Shown one piece after another: positions 9,180-20,531 of a stretch of DNA of 64,000 nt (positions are counted from its first letter, which is position 1; every line of letters begins with the position of its first letter). A program made the position numbers and the translations under genes. Under the pieces are notes generated by a model. That model was not told the origin of the DNA. It was given only the letters and a program-made list of their open reading frames with translations, and did not search any database. Source of the stretch: an uncultured Nitrospiraceae bacterium (GTDB lineage: Bacteria > Nitrospirota > Thermodesulfovibrionia > Thermodesulfovibrionales > SM23-35); assembly GCA_937138415.1 (NCBI GenBank), contig CAKZPA010000003.1, positions 23,897-87,896 of the forward strand, given 5' to 3'.

Positions 9180-10338
9180 ATCCGTACTCCTCGGCATCTG
9201 CGGCGGTGTTTCGGCATACAAATCCATCGACCTGACGAGAAGACTCCGTGACGACGGCGCGGCCGTCACGGTCGTTCTGACCGAGTCTGCCCTGCAGTTC
9301 GTGACTCCCCTCTCCCTCGAAGTCGCTTCGCAGAATAAAGTATACTCAGACCTCTACAGTGCCCCCATGGCGCACGTTTCCCTGCCCGCGGACGCGGACA
9401 TCATGGTCGTCGCACCCGCGACCGCGCATACCATCGGAAAGTTCGCGCACGGCCTTGCCGACGACCTGTTGAGCCTCTGCTTCGTCGCGTTTCGCGGTCC
9501 TGTCGTCATTGCGCCGGCGATGAATTGGCGCATGTACGAGCATCCGGTCATCCAGAGGAACCTCGGCACGCTTCGCGATCTCGGCATTGTGCAGGTGGGA
9601 CCGGAAACCGGTCTCCTGGCCTGCGGGGAGGAAGGGATCGGCAGAATGGCCGACGTCCAAGACATCGTCGAGGCTGCGAGAGCCGCCCTCACCGAGAAGG
9701 ATCTTGCGCGCGAAAACGTCCTCGTGACGGCGGGTCCGACGAGAGAATACCTCGATCCGGTCCGTTTCATCTCGAACCGGTCATCCGGCAAAATGGGGTA
9801 TGCCCTCGCGAAGGCCGCCCTGAGGAGAGGCGCCCGCGTCACCCTGATCTCAGGTCCCACGACGCTGCCCAATCCCCCCGGGGTCAGGCTCGTGCCGGTC
9901 GAGACCGCTCACGAGATGCACGAAGCCATCGAACGGGAACTCCCCGCGATGACCGTGCTCATAATGGCCGCCGCCATCTCCGATTTTTCCCCTGCGGAGC
10001 GATCCGCGCAGAAAATCGACAAAACGGACGACCTGTCGCTCTCCTTCGTTCCAACCCCCGACATCCTCGCTGATCTCGGCAGGCGGACGCCACGGCCGTT
10101 CCTCGTGGGATTCTCGGCCGAAACAGGTCCCCATCTCGAGAGGGCGAGACGGAAACTTCGTGACAAGAACATCGATCTGATCGTCTTCAACGACGTCACG
10201 GAGCGCGACGCTGGGTTCGACGTCGACACGAACAGGGTGGTCCTTATCGATCCCGACAGAGAGACCCAGCTCCCGCTCCTCGATAAAGACGACGTTGCAG
10301 ATGCCATCCTCGACAGGGTCCGGGAACTGAGAGCTTGA
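9148..10338 (+). CDS. coaBC: Bifunctional phosphopantothenoylcysteine decarboxylase/phosphopantothenate-cysteine ligase
   Basis: LGICGGVSAYKSIDLTRRL; APAMNWRMYEHP; VTAGPTREYLDPVRFISNRSSGKMGYALA. Confidence 0.95.
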   Translation: MKNKGKGLKNKSVLLGICGGVSAYKSIDLTRRLRDDGAAVTVVLTESALQFVTPLSLEVASQNKVYSDLYSAPMAHVSLPADADIMVVAPATAHTIGKFAHGLADDLLSLCFVAFRGPVVIAPAMNWRMYEHPVIQRNLGTLRDLGIVQVGPETGLLACGEEGIGRMADVQDIVEAARAALTEKDLARENVLVTAGPTREYLDPVRFISNRSSGKMGYALAKAALRRGARVTLISGPTTLPNPPGVRLVPVETAHEMHEAIERELPAMTVLIMAAAISDFSPAERSAQKIDKTDDLSLSFVPTPDILADLGRRTPRPFLVGFSAETGPHLERARRKLRDKNIDLIVFNDVTERDAGFDVDTNRVVLIDPDRETQLPLLDKDDVADAILDRVRELRA

Positions 10339-10374
10339 CATTTACGATGCCAATCATCACAATTTGAGCGTACG

Positions 10375-11202
10375 ATGGGACGCGAGGAAATCGAGAGGCT
10401 CCAGAAGAAACTTGCGAAGGATCCCGACTCGAAACTGTTCGTTCCCCTCGCGGAAGAATACAGGAAAGCGGGCATGGCCGACGAGGCGATCACCGTCCTT
10501 CTCCAGGGCCTCGAGAGGCAGTCCCACTATCTGAGCGCGCGCGTCGCCCTAGGGAGAATCTACATGGAACGCGGTCTGCTCGCCGATGCGAGGGATGAGT
10601 TTCTGAAAGTTACCGAGACCATTCCCAATAACCTATACGCCCACAAGAAGCTCGCGGAAATTTACCGGGCCCTCGGAGACAGGGAAAACGCCATCAACGA
10701 ACTGAACGTCGTCCTGCGCCAGAACCCGACTGATGAGTGGGCGATCGCGAACCTTTCGGCGGTCGAGCGGGAACTCGCTGAAGCGACGGAAACACCCGGC
10801 CAGCCGGTCGCACAGGAGACCACGCAACCAGTCGGCGACGTGCCAGAAGAGCTGGATGTCGCTCCGGAACCGTCGCTTGGAGAGGACGGATCCGCTGAAG
10901 AAGAACTGTTCGTGCAGGAGCCCGTGCACGAAGAGGAAGACGTTGCCCCCACCTGTGACGATGCCGCGTACTTCCTCCAAGCCGAAGATCTTATCAGGCG
11001 AGGCAGGTACCGGGACGCGATGAATACCTACCAGGCAGCTCTCTCATCTTCCCCGGGGAACAGAGAGATTATGCAGCGCGTCGCGGAACTGGAAGCCCTT
11101 CTGCGGTTCGTCGAGCGCGACCCCAGAGCCCAGGTCCTCCGGCTCGAACGGTTCCTCGAAGGTGTCAAAAAGAGGAAAAGCGAAATTGCGGGCTCTCCCT
11201 AA
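10375..11202 (+). CDS. TPR-repeat protein
   Basis: Repeated 34-residue helical pattern, e.g. [51 protein letters not shown]. Confidence 0.75.
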   Translation: MGREEIERLQKKLAKDPDSKLFVPLAEEYRKAGMADEAITVLLQGLERQSHYLSARVALGRIYMERGLLADARDEFLKVTETIPNNLYAHKKLAEIYRALGDRENAINELNVVLRQNPTDEWAIANLSAVERELAEATETPGQPVAQETTQPVGDVPEELDVAPEPSLGEDGSAEEELFVQEPVHEEEDVAPTCDDAAYFLQAEDLIRRGRYRDAMNTYQAALSSSPGNREIMQRVAELEALLRFVERDPRAQVLRLERFLEGVKKRKSEIAGSP

Positions 11203-11692
11203 ACGGAAGGAGGATGTCGTGCGGAAAAAAAAGAACCCGCGCCCTCGGGTGCTCGTTCTCCACGGACCGAATCTCAACCTCCTCGGCAGGAGAGAGACGT
11301 CCATTTACGGGACGAAATCGCTCGAGGCGATCAACGGAGAGATTGTTTCTCTCGCGTCGGAATTGAAAATGGACGTTTCCATCCTGCAGCTGAATAGCGA
11401 GGGCGAGATACTGGACGTCATTCAGAGAGGCGAGTACGACGCTCTCGTCATCAATCCGGCGGCGTACACGCATACGAGCATCGCTATCCGGGACGCGATA
11501 GCCGCCGTCCGCAAGCCGACCGTAGAGGTGCACCTCTCGAACATACACAAACGCGAGGAGTTCAGACGGAGATCGTACATCGCCGAAGTCGCGGACGGAC
11601 AGATCAGCGGACTCGGCTCCGAGAGCTACCTCCTCGCACTCCGCGCGGTGCGGAGCCTCCTCTCGAAACGCGGTGATATCCCCTCTCTTTAG
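11162..11692 (+). CDS. aroQ: 3-dehydroquinate dehydratase, type II
   Basis: [16 protein letters not shown]...[11 protein letters not shown]...[17 protein letters not shown]...[14 protein letters not shown]. Confidence 0.94.
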   Translation: MSKRGKAKLRALPKRKEDVVRKKKNPRPRVLVLHGPNLNLLGRRETSIYGTKSLEAINGEIVSLASELKMDVSILQLNSEGEILDVIQRGEYDALVINPAAYTHTSIAIRDAIAAVRKPTVEVHLSNIHKREEFRRRSYIAEVADGQISGLGSESYLLALRAVRSLLSKRGDIPSL

Positions 11693-12773
11693 GGGAGCGG
11701 CCAACGACGCGGATCCGCCCCGGCTCGCCCTCCTCCGGAGGTTCCTGAAGAAGAAACGCCTCGACGGTTTTCTCGTCCTCGATCTGTCGAATATCCGCTA
11801 TCTCACGGGGTTCACAGGCTCTTCGGGGCTCCTCTTCATAACGCGGAAAGAACAGTTCTTTCTGACCGATTTCAGGTACAAAGAGCAATCGGAACGCGAG
11901 GTGAAGGATTGGACCGTCATCATCGAAAAAGGTGACCGCGTCCGAAGAATAGCCAATCTCTGCAGAAAGACCGGTACCCGGTCCATCGGCGTGGAATCAT
12001 CCGCGCCGTACTCGTTTTATTGCCAGTTATCCCGATCCGGCGTGCCAGCGATGGCCGTCGACGGACTCGTCGAGCGATTGAGAGCCGTCAAGACCTCTTC
12101 CGAGGTCGCGCGGATAAAGAGAGCTGTGGAAAGGGCGGAGGAGGCGTTTCTCGAGGTCAAGCCATTCATCCGCCCCGGGGTTTCGGAGTGGTCGCTCGCG
12201 CAGCGGCTCGCAGACCGCCTGCGAAGGAAAGGATGCAGGAAACTTCCGTTCGACATCATCGTCGCATCCGGTGCACAGTCGGCCCTTCCCCACGCGAAAC
12301 CGACCGAAAAGAAGATCTCGCGCGGTGATTTCGTCCTGATCGACTGGGGCGGCGAGGCGGACGGGTACTATTCGGATATGACACGAACGTTACTCGTGAG
12401 CGGGGAGAATACGCGGCGTCAGGAAGAGATGTACAACGTCGTACTGGAGGCGAACGAGACGGCGATCGCGGCGGTGAAACCCGGGGTCCGCTCGAAAGAT
12501 ATCGACAGAGCGGCCCGGGAATGCATACGCCGATCCGGATACGGGGACTTCTTCGGTCACGGGACCGGCCACGGCGTCGGCCTCCAGGTGCATGAAGCGC
12601 CCCGCATTTCGTGGCAGAAGAGCACCGCCATAGCGGAAAACATGATCTTTACGATAGAACCCGGCATCTACGTGCCGGGCATCGGCGGTGTCAGAATCGA
12701 AGACATGGTCGTCGTGAGAAAGACGGGAGCGGAGGTCCTCACGTCCCTGAGAAAAGAACTCGACATCCTGTGA
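11673..12773 (+). CDS. M24 family Xaa-Pro aminopeptidase/dipeptidase
   Basis: [69 protein letters not shown]. Confidence 0.92.
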   Translation: MISPLFRGAANDADPPRLALLRRFLKKKRLDGFLVLDLSNIRYLTGFTGSSGLLFITRKEQFFLTDFRYKEQSEREVKDWTVIIEKGDRVRRIANLCRKTGTRSIGVESSAPYSFYCQLSRSGVPAMAVDGLVERLRAVKTSSEVARIKRAVERAEEAFLEVKPFIRPGVSEWSLAQRLADRLRRKGCRKLPFDIIVASGAQSALPHAKPTEKKISRGDFVLIDWGGEADGYYSDMTRTLLVSGENTRRQEEMYNVVLEANETAIAAVKPGVRSKDIDRAARECIRRSGYGDFFGHGTGHGVGLQVHEAPRISWQKSTAIAENMIFTIEPGIYVPGIGGVRIEDMVVVRKTGAEVLTSLRKELDIL

Positions 12774-12808
12774 GACGGAAGGGGTGAAGAACGACGTATA
12801 CGACTGAT

Positions 12809-14356
12809 TTACCCCGCCTCGTGGCCGGCCGTATTCATCTTCTTCCGAATGATCTCCTGCACCATCGCCGTCACCGTGCGAAAATCCACTTTGCCACTGC
12901 CCATTTTCGGCAGCTCTTCTACCACGACAAACTGCCTGGGAAGGGCGATATTCGGGAGATGCTCTGACATCTGTTTCAGCACCTTCTTCTCGTCCACCTT
13001 TTCGGTTACCGCCGCGACGATCCTGACGCCCTTCAGGGCATCCGGAATTTCGACGACCGAGCAGGTGACATGCTCCGGGAGGCACTTCTGCAGGACATCC
13101 TCGACCTTCACGAGAGAGACCATTTCGCCGCCAATCTTGACGAACCGTTTGAGCCTGCCACAGTGCCAGAGGAACCCGTCGGCATCGAGATACCCCATGT
13201 CGCCGGTATCGTACCAGCCGTGACGAATGCGCATCGACGTCTCTTCGAAGTCATCCAAATAGCCCCGCATGACGAGATCGCCTTTCACCAGTATCCTGCC
13301 GATCTCCCCCGGACCGCACTTTCTGCCCGTCTCGTAGTTTTCGATTCGGAGAAGGACGCCGGGGAGAACTTTGCCGACGCTCCCCGGTCTGTTGTGATCC
13401 GGCGTATTCGTGGAGATGACCGGTGACGTCTCCGTTGTCCCGTATCCTTCGTAGAGAGTGATGCCGTGCTTGTCGAGGAACTCCTTGCGCAGGACGTCGG
13501 GACACTTGTCCGCACCGCTCACGACGAGCCTGACGCTCTGAAAATCCCCCGGTTCCGACTTTCGCAGATATCCCCACAGGAAACTCGGCGTGCCGACCAT
13601 GATCGTCGGCTTCTCTTCCCGCACAATGGTGCATACCGATTTGTAATCGAGGGGATTCGCGTAGGTGACAATCGTCATGCCGAAACGGAGGGGTGTCCAG
13701 AGATTGACCGTGAGACCGAACACGTGAAAGTAGGGAAGATTTGCGAGCATCACATCGTCGTCGTAAATTTCGACCGCCCTGCTGAAGCTCTCGATGTTGG
13801 AGGAGATATTCCGGTGCGTCAACTGCACGGCCTTTGGGTCTTTCTCGCTCCCGCTCGTAAAGAGGATCACGACGTTATCGTCTTCCTGTCCGCCGTGAAC
13901 CATGCGCAGGACGAGCGGCAGCGGGAGCTTCGCCTTGAGGGCCGCCTTGAGTTTGTCCGCCACCGTGATCGACTCCATGATGTCTTCGATGAATACCATG
14001 CCGTCGACGACCGGACAGTTGATCTTCTCCAGCAACGTCTTCGAGGTGATGATGGTTCTGAAATTGCACTTCCTCTGCGCGTAGACCGCATTATTCGCGG
14101 CGCCGGTCGAATAGTTGATCATGACCGGCGTTCTCCCGCTCATGAGCGCTCCGAGAATAGCGAGGGCGCATCCGGCGGACGTCGGGATCATGACGCCGAT
14201 GAATCCCTTTTCGAAATCCCTGCATTTTTCCGACAGGATGAGAGACGCGATGAGGGCTTTCTTGTACGTCACCCTGCGGTCGGAGGTGCGGTCGATAAAG
14301 GCGAGCTTATCGCCGCACCTCTTCGCAATCTTCACGAAATGCTGGTGGAGGAGCAC
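12809..14356 (-). CDS. AMP-dependent acyl-CoA/acyl-ACP synthetase
   Basis: ILFTSGSEKDPKAVQLTHRN; YEGYGTTETSPVIS; GWYDTGDMGYLDADGFLWHCGR; GTG start. Confidence 0.9.
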   Translation of the reverse strand: MLLHQHFVKIAKRCGDKLAFIDRTSDRRVTYKKALIASLILSEKCRDFEKGFIGVMIPTSAGCALAILGALMSGRTPVMINYSTGAANNAVYAQRKCNFRTIITSKTLLEKINCPVVDGMVFIEDIMESITVADKLKAALKAKLPLPLVLRMVHGGQEDDNVVILFTSGSEKDPKAVQLTHRNISSNIESFSRAVEIYDDDVMLANLPYFHVFGLTVNLWTPLRFGMTIVTYANPLDYKSVCTIVREEKPTIMVGTPSFLWGYLRKSEPGDFQSVRLVVSGADKCPDVLRKEFLDKHGITLYEGYGTTETSPVISTNTPDHNRPGSVGKVLPGVLLRIENYETGRKCGPGEIGRILVKGDLVMRGYLDDFEETSMRIRHGWYDTGDMGYLDADGFLWHCGRLKRFVKIGGEMVSLVKVEDVLQKCLPEHVTCSVVEIPDALKGVRIVAAVTEKVDEKKVLKQMSEHLPNIALPRQFVVVEELPKMGSGKVDFRTVTAMVQEIIRKKMNTAGHEAG

Positions 14357-14357
14357 G

Positions 14358-15473
14358 CTAAAATCTCATCGTGAGCTGTGCGCTGACGATGTCAATGTAC
14401 GCGTCGTACGTCCCTCTCAACCCGCCGCGAGACGCGTCGTCACCGGTCGCGGTCTTGTAGATCTCGGGGTCATTGATAAAGAGGTGCGCGTACCCCAGAT
14501 CGAGAGCGAAGGTGTCGGAAAGCGCATACCCAATGCCGAGTGCCGCCCAGATGCGGTCGGAGTCCGGGATGCGGGGGGTGCGGGGGGGGTTAACTGATGG
14601 GTGAAGCTGATCGAGAGACTGTCAGGAAGAGTCACGTCGGCCTCCGCGCCCGTGTCACGAAACCTCGTGCTCAGCAACGAAGGCACGCCGGAAAAATCAG
14701 CGTCCCCTTCGAGCGTGTGTTTGACCCGGGATCGGTAAGAGATCCCGCAGCGGGTATCTTTCGAAAACTCGTAAGAGCAGCCCGACATTATACCCGACGC
14801 CCTAGCTGTCGCCTTCGACGCTCGCGAAGCCATCGTTCCGCTGCGGAAGGAGACCAGGGATGTCGGCTAAATTACCGATAAGGCCGAAGTCGACGGCATT
14901 CGAGAGTTTCGCTTTCACGTACGGAGCGCTGAATCCACCGCCGACGCTCAACCGGTCGGTAACGTTGTACGCAACCGAAGGATTGATAGTGATGCTCATC
15001 ATGTCCGATTCGATCGCGTGGTACCGGCCGACCCACCCTTCCTCGTATTTCGTGGCGAGCCCGAACGGAGCGTTCACCCCGACACCCACGGAAAGACGGT
15101 CACTCACCTTCCTGCTGTAGTAGAAGTTCGGCTCGACTCGCGTCTTGCCCGCTTCGCCGCCGTTCCCACCGGTGAGCGGAAAGCCGGTCGCATAGGTCGA
15201 CCCTTCGTTGATAAAAACGAGATACGGCATGATCAGATGCGCGCCGGCCACGATCTCGTGCCCCTTGAGGCGCGTCATACCGGCCGGATTGAAGAATATG
15301 AATATGGTGGAGGCATCGTCGGCACTCGCGGCACCGCCCGCATAGGCGTTCCCGAGGCCGCGCACACCCTGCTCGATCAGCGCGAATCCTCCTCCGAAGG
15401 CAGCGGTTACGGAGCAAAGAGACAAACAGACGACGAGAGCAAAAATGCACTTCAGGTCAAACATCACTCGCAC
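14358..15473 (-). pseudogene. FadL/OmpP1/TodX outer-membrane transporter, disrupted
   Basis: Intact N-terminus (GGFALIEQGVRGLGNAYAGGAASADDASTIFIFFNPAGMTRL), then in-frame TAG, extra T, and a further frame change at a C-rich tract; C-terminus ...YDAYIDIVSAQLTMRF in a third frame. Confidence 0.8.
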
Positions 15474-15722
15474 TTCATATTCCCCCTCCTGTGAATGGAA
15501 TTCGACGACACGTAAAATTACCTGTTTTAAAAATCAATGTCAAGCGGAAAACATCGTCCCGCCATCGGCCGAGCTACGCCGTTCATCGGCTATTGCTGTC
15601 ATGAGAACATCCTGGTTACATTGTATATTTTCTGAATTCCCCGTGGTGCATTGCACGCTCTGCGCGGTGGAAAAATTTGCGGAAAATGCTAGAATAAGGT
15701 ACTTCATTCGGAGGGAGGAGCG

Positions 15723-16286
15723 GTGATTTCGACGAGCGACTTCAGAAAGGGTCTCAAAGTTGAGTACAAAGGAGAGCCATGTGAAATCGTGGATTTCCAG
15801 CACGTCAAGATGGGGAGGGGAGGCGCGATCGTCAGGACGAAACTGAAAAGTTTGAAGACGGGCGCGATCCTCGAAGAGACCTTTCGTTCGGGCGAAAAGC
15901 TTGAAAAACCCGGCCTCGAGGAAAAGAGCATGCAGTACCTTTACAGTCAAGACGATCTTTACTTCTTCATGGATATGGAGACCTTCGAGCAGATCCCGCT
16001 CACCTCGGTGCAACTCGGCGATTCGAAGAACTTTCTCAAGGAGAACATGACCGTGAAGGTCTTGTACCACAGAGAAGCTCCCATCAGCGTCGATATTCCG
16101 ACCTTCGTCGAACTCGTCGTGGTCAAGACGGATCCTGCCGGATTCAGGGGGGATACCGCCTCAGGAGGAGGAAAGCCGGCCATCTTGGAGACAGGCGCTG
16201 TCGTCAAAGTCCCCTTCCACATTAATGAGGGAGACATGATCAAAGTCGACACGAGGACATCGGAGTACATCGAAAGGGTGAAATAA
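15723..16286 (+). CDS. efp: Elongation factor P
   Basis: [45 protein letters not shown]. Confidence 0.95.
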   Translation: MISTSDFRKGLKVEYKGEPCEIVDFQHVKMGRGGAIVRTKLKSLKTGAILEETFRSGEKLEKPGLEEKSMQYLYSQDDLYFFMDMETFEQIPLTSVQLGDSKNFLKENMTVKVLYHREAPISVDIPTFVELVVVKTDPAGFRGDTASGGGKPAILETGAVVKVPFHINEGDMIKVDTRTSEYIERVK

Positions 16287-16720
16287 TGGAACACGAGGAT
16301 TTGAAGGAACTTATCGAACTGCTGAAGGACACCGACATCACCGAGCTCCAGATCGAGAAGAACGGAACGAAGGTGAAGATTCGCAGAGAAAAAATCCTCT
16401 CTCCGCTCGACCTTCCGATCCAAAAGTCCCCCGTGCTGCAGGAAAAAATCTCTGCGCCGCCGGGCGACGAGACCCAGAGACTGGTGACGATCACCTCGCC
16501 GATCGTGGGGACGTTCTACCGTGCAGCCTTGCCCGACGCGAATCCCTTCGTCGAGGTCGGTTCACGGGTTAAAAAGAATCAGGTGCTTTGTATTGTGGAA
16601 GCGATGAAGCTCATGAACGAAATCGAGAGCGAGGTCGACGGGATCGTCGTGAAAATCCTCGTCGAAAATGGCCAGCCCGTCGAATACGGCGAACCGCTCT
16701 TCCTGATCGAGCCCGTGTAG
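16286..16720 (+). CDS. accB: Biotin carboxyl carrier protein of acetyl-CoA carboxylase
   Basis: [40 protein letters not shown] biotinyl domain. Confidence 0.95.
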   Translation: MEHEDLKELIELLKDTDITELQIEKNGTKVKIRREKILSPLDLPIQKSPVLQEKISAPPGDETQRLVTITSPIVGTFYRAALPDANPFVEVGSRVKKNQVLCIVEAMKLMNEIESEVDGIVVKILVENGQPVEYGEPLFLIEPV

Positions 16721-16736
16721 GTAGCACGTTCCCGGA

Positions 16737-18098
16737 ATGAAAGTCTTCAAGAAAATCCTCATCGCCAACCGCGGGGAGATCGCGGTCAGAATCATACGCG
16801 CGTGCAGGGAGCTAGGGATAAAAACGGTTGCGGTGTACTCGGAGGCGGACAGGGGGTCCCTCCACGTGAAACTCGCGGATGAATCGGTCTGTATCGGCCC
16901 TGCGAACTTAGCCCAGAGTTACCTCAACATTCCCGCTATCCTGAGTGCCGCCGAAATTACCGACTCCGACGCGATTCACCCGGGGTACGGCTTCCTCTCG
17001 GAAAACCATCACTTTGCGGAAGCCTGCACCACGTCCGGCATCACGTTCATCGGCCCGACCGCCGAGAACATCAGGCTCGGAGGCGACAAGGCGAAAGCGC
17101 GGCAGATCATGAAGAGGAGGGGCGTACCGGTCGTCTCGGGTAGTGACGGTCCAGTCCCGAATGAAGAGAGCGCGATGAAGATCGCGAAGAAGATCGGGTT
17201 CCCGATCGTCCTGAAGGCATCTGCCGGCGGCGGCGGACACGGCATGAAGATCGTGAAAGAGGAAAAAGACCTCGAACAATCCTTCTATTTGGCGCAGCGC
17301 GAGGCGTTGACCGCCTTCGGAAACAGCGAGTTGTACATCGAGGAGTACATCCCCGAGCTGAGGCACGTGGAAGTCCAGATCCTCGCGGACAACAAAGGGA
17401 ATACCGTCTATCTCGGGGAGAGGGACTGCACGATACAGCGGCGGCACCAAAAACTCATCGAGGAAACCCCATCCCCCATCGCGACCACGGAAAAATTCAA
17501 GAGACGGATCGGGGAACTCGGCGTAAAGGCAGCGCGCGCGCTCAAATACCGGAATGCCGGCACCGTGGAGTTCATCGTCGATCCGAAAGGGAACATCTAT
17601 TTCATCGAGATCAACACCCGGATACAGGTGGAACATCCCGTGACGGAGGCGGTGACCGGTATCGACATTGTCAAGGAGCAGATTAAAATAGCCGCGGGGC
17701 TGCCGCTCGAGTACCGGCAGAACCAGATCCGTCCGTCGGGACACGCGATAGAGTGCCGGATCAATGCGGAGGACCCTGACCGTTTCATCCCTTCGCCCGG
17801 CACGATAACCTTCCTCTCCTTCCCCGGTGGCCCCGGCGTGAGGGTCGACACGGCGATCTACCAGGGATACACGATCCCCCCGCACTACGATTCCCTCATT
17901 GCGAAACTGATCGTCCACGGCAGAAACCGTTCGGATGCGATCATGAAAATGAGAAGCGCCCTCCACGAGTTCATCATCGAAGGGATAAACACGACCATCC
18001 CCTTTCACAAAAAAGTCCTCGCGAATGCGGACTTCGTGAGCGGTAACTTCTATACGAATTTTATAGAGAAGTTGAACAGTCGTCGGGAAGATGGATAG
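16737..18098 (+). CDS. accC: Biotin carboxylase subunit
   Basis: [50 protein letters not shown]. Confidence 0.96.
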   Translation: MKVFKKILIANRGEIAVRIIRACRELGIKTVAVYSEADRGSLHVKLADESVCIGPANLAQSYLNIPAILSAAEITDSDAIHPGYGFLSENHHFAEACTTSGITFIGPTAENIRLGGDKAKARQIMKRRGVPVVSGSDGPVPNEESAMKIAKKIGFPIVLKASAGGGGHGMKIVKEEKDLEQSFYLAQREALTAFGNSELYIEEYIPELRHVEVQILADNKGNTVYLGERDCTIQRRHQKLIEETPSPIATTEKFKRRIGELGVKAARALKYRNAGTVEFIVDPKGNIYFIEINTRIQVEHPVTEAVTGIDIVKEQIKIAAGLPLEYRQNQIRPSGHAIECRINAEDPDRFIPSPGTITFLSFPGGPGVRVDTAIYQGYTIPPHYDSLIAKLIVHGRNRSDAIMKMRSALHEFIIEGINTTIPFHKKVLANADFVSGNFYTNFIEKLNSRREDG

Positions 18099-18103
18099 CC
18101 GCA

Positions 18104-18733
18104 GTGTATCTCGGAGGTCTCTGCTTTATCACCGATAAACGCTTCGGTGGGTGGTCCTACGGAGAGATGGTTCGCCTCGCTCTCGAAGCGGGCGTGAGAT
18201 GGATCCAGTACCGGGACAAAGAAGGAAGCGGTCGCGATAAATACAGAACCGCTCTCGAGATCAGACGACTGACACTCGATTATGGCGCCGTCTTCATTGT
18301 GAATGACCACACCGACATTGCGCTGGCGGTGGACGCCGATGGCGTGCATCTCGGCCAGGACGATCTGCCTGCTGAACAAGCGCGCCGGTTGCTCGGTGGG
18401 GAGAAGCTGATCGGCCTTTCCACTCATACGGTCGAACAGGCCGTCAACGGTGAAGCATGCGGTGTCGATTACATCGGTTTCGGCCCTATTTTCACCACGC
18501 AAACAAAGGATGCCGGTCGCCCCCACGGCGCCGAGATACTCCACCACCTGCGGAGGCAGGTCAGGATCCCGATCGTTGCGATAGGCGGAATAACGACCGG
18601 CAATCTCGCCCCCGTTCTGGAGTCCGGCGTCGATGCCGTCGCGGCCGCGTCAGGGATCCTCAGCGGGGATATTGGGCAGAACGTACGCGCGTTCCTGGAA
18701 ATAATCGGGCGGCATGCGACCGCTCGGGGATGA
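18104..18733 (+). CDS. thiE: Thiamine-phosphate synthase
   Basis: GVRWIQYRDKEGS...VNDHTDIALAVDADGVHLGQDDLP...GFGPIFTTQTKDAG. Confidence 0.9.
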   Translation: MYLGGLCFITDKRFGGWSYGEMVRLALEAGVRWIQYRDKEGSGRDKYRTALEIRRLTLDYGAVFIVNDHTDIALAVDADGVHLGQDDLPAEQARRLLGGEKLIGLSTHTVEQAVNGEACGVDYIGFGPIFTTQTKDAGRPHGAEILHHLRRQVRIPIVAIGGITTGNLAPVLESGVDAVAAASGILSGDIGQNVRAFLEIIGRHATARG

Positions 18734-18843
18734 CGCCGCCCGGACACGGATTGTTACGCGAAGCAGTTTTGCCGCTCGGGAAAAGGCAAAAAACGACAGG
18801 AAACCATGACTGAACCGTTATCTTTCTCTTCATCGGGAGGTTT

Positions 18844-19953
18844 GTGATGAAAAAAACGTTATTGCTCTTCTGTATGGCAGTGCTGCTGTCCTGCGCTTGC
18901 CAGAAGCGAGAGGATGTCGTGAAGATCGGTATGGCCGGCCCCATGACCGGCGACCAGGCAAAAATGGGAATGGATTTCAAGAACGGGGTGCTTCTCGCCG
19001 TGGACGAATGGAACAGCAGAGGGGGGGTTCTCGGGAAGAAAATCCTTCTCATCGTGAGCGACGATCAGCGCGATCCGAAGCAGGCGGTCGCCGTCGCGAA
19101 CAAGATGGTGAACGAAGGCGTGGTCGGGGTCATCGGTCACTTCAACTCGAGCTGTTCCATACCCGCCTCGGACGTTTACCACAGAGCGGGCATACCGATG
19201 ATCACGCCCGGCTCGACGAATCCCCAACTGACGGAGAAAGGGTACCGCAACGTCTTCAGGGTATGCGGCAGGGATGACCAACAGGGGAAGGTGGGCGCTG
19301 AATACGTCACGAAGATCCTCAAAGCGAAGCGCGTGGCCGTCCTCCATGACAAAACGACCTACGGGCAGGGTCTTGCCGATGAGTTCAAGAAATTCCTGGG
19401 CTCCGGCGTCGACGTCGTCTACTACGGAGGCATCGCGCAGGGCGACAAAGACTTCAAGATGGTTCTCACGACGGTGAAAACGAAAAATCCCGAGATCGTC
19501 TTTTTCGGTGGCATTTACCCAGAAGCCGGCCTTCTCGTGAAACAGGCGAGAGAACTCAGCTTGAATGCACCCTTCATGAGCGGTGACGGGACGATAGACA
19601 CAAAATTCATCGAAATCGCGGGCGCACAGGCAGCGGAGGGAACGTATCTTACCTTCAGCTCCGATCCCAACAACATTCCGACGGCGAAGGGGTTCATCGA
19701 GCGCTACCGGGCGAAATTCGGAGAAATCGGCCCATACTCCATCTACGCGTACGACGCGACGAATATCCTTCTGACGGCAATTCGCGAAGCGCGGAGTACC
19801 GACGGGAAACTGATCAGCGACACGCTTCACGCGCTCGAGTTCGACGGCGCCCTCGGAAAAATGAAGTTCGACGAAAAAGGAGACGTCACGGAATCCCCCT
19901 ATGTGGTATGGGTAACCCGCGACGGGAAATTCATCGAACATTGGAAACCATAA
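18844..19953 (+). CDS. Branched-chain amino-acid-type ABC transporter substrate-binding lipoprotein
   Basis: Lipobox-like LLSCACQ; VKIGMAGPMTGDQAKMGMDFKNGVLLAVDEWNSRGGVLGKKI. Confidence 0.88.
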   Translation: MMKKTLLLFCMAVLLSCACQKREDVVKIGMAGPMTGDQAKMGMDFKNGVLLAVDEWNSRGGVLGKKILLIVSDDQRDPKQAVAVANKMVNEGVVGVIGHFNSSCSIPASDVYHRAGIPMITPGSTNPQLTEKGYRNVFRVCGRDDQQGKVGAEYVTKILKAKRVAVLHDKTTYGQGLADEFKKFLGSGVDVVYYGGIAQGDKDFKMVLTTVKTKNPEIVFFGGIYPEAGLLVKQARELSLNAPFMSGDGTIDTKFIEIAGAQAAEGTYLTFSSDPNNIPTAKGFIERYRAKFGEIGPYSIYAYDATNILLTAIREARSTDGKLISDTLHALEFDGALGKMKFDEKGDVTESPYVVWVTRDGKFIEHWKP

Positions 19954-20015
19954 GTGAAAAAAGACTTCCATTGTCATTGGTTACTGACTGTCGATACAAG
20001 AGGAGGTAGCACATC

Positions 20016-20531
20016 ATGGATATCATGAAAGCGGTCAAAGAGAGGCGAAGTATACGGGATTTCCAGAAGAAACCGATTCCCGACGACCTCGCGAAGAAGT
20101 TAATGGAAGCCCTGATATGGGCACCGAGCGCCGGCAATCTTCAATCGCGGAAGTTCTATTTCGTTCTGAACGACTCCGTCAAAAGAATGCTCGCGCGCGC
20201 GGCTTTGAATCAGAATTTCATCGCCGAGGCACCGCTCGTGATCGTCGGTTGCGCCGACAGGAGAATATCCTCCAAATACGGCGACCGCGGCGTGGACCTG
20301 TACATGATCCAAGACGTTGCCGTCAGCATCATGGGCATGATGCTCGTCGCGCACGAGAACGGTCTCGGTTCCACCTGGGTCGGTGCCTTCCACGAGAAGG
20401 ACGTCGCCAAGATCTTGCAGCTGCCGGCGCATCTGCGGCCCGTCGCCATCGTTCCCGTGGGATATCCATCGAAGATACCCTCCCCTCCTCCGAGGGTGTC
20501 ACTACGAGAAGCAGTGGAGGTCATAGAATGA
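20016..20531 (+). CDS. Nitroreductase family protein
   Basis: MDIMKAVKERRSIRDFQKKPIPDDL...APSAGNLQSRKFYFV...GLGSTWVGAF. Confidence 0.9.
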   Translation: MDIMKAVKERRSIRDFQKKPIPDDLAKKLMEALIWAPSAGNLQSRKFYFVLNDSVKRMLARAALNQNFIAEAPLVIVGCADRRISSKYGDRGVDLYMIQDVAVSIMGMMLVAHENGLGSTWVGAFHEKDVAKILQLPAHLRPVAIVPVGYPSKIPSPPPRVSLREAVEVIE

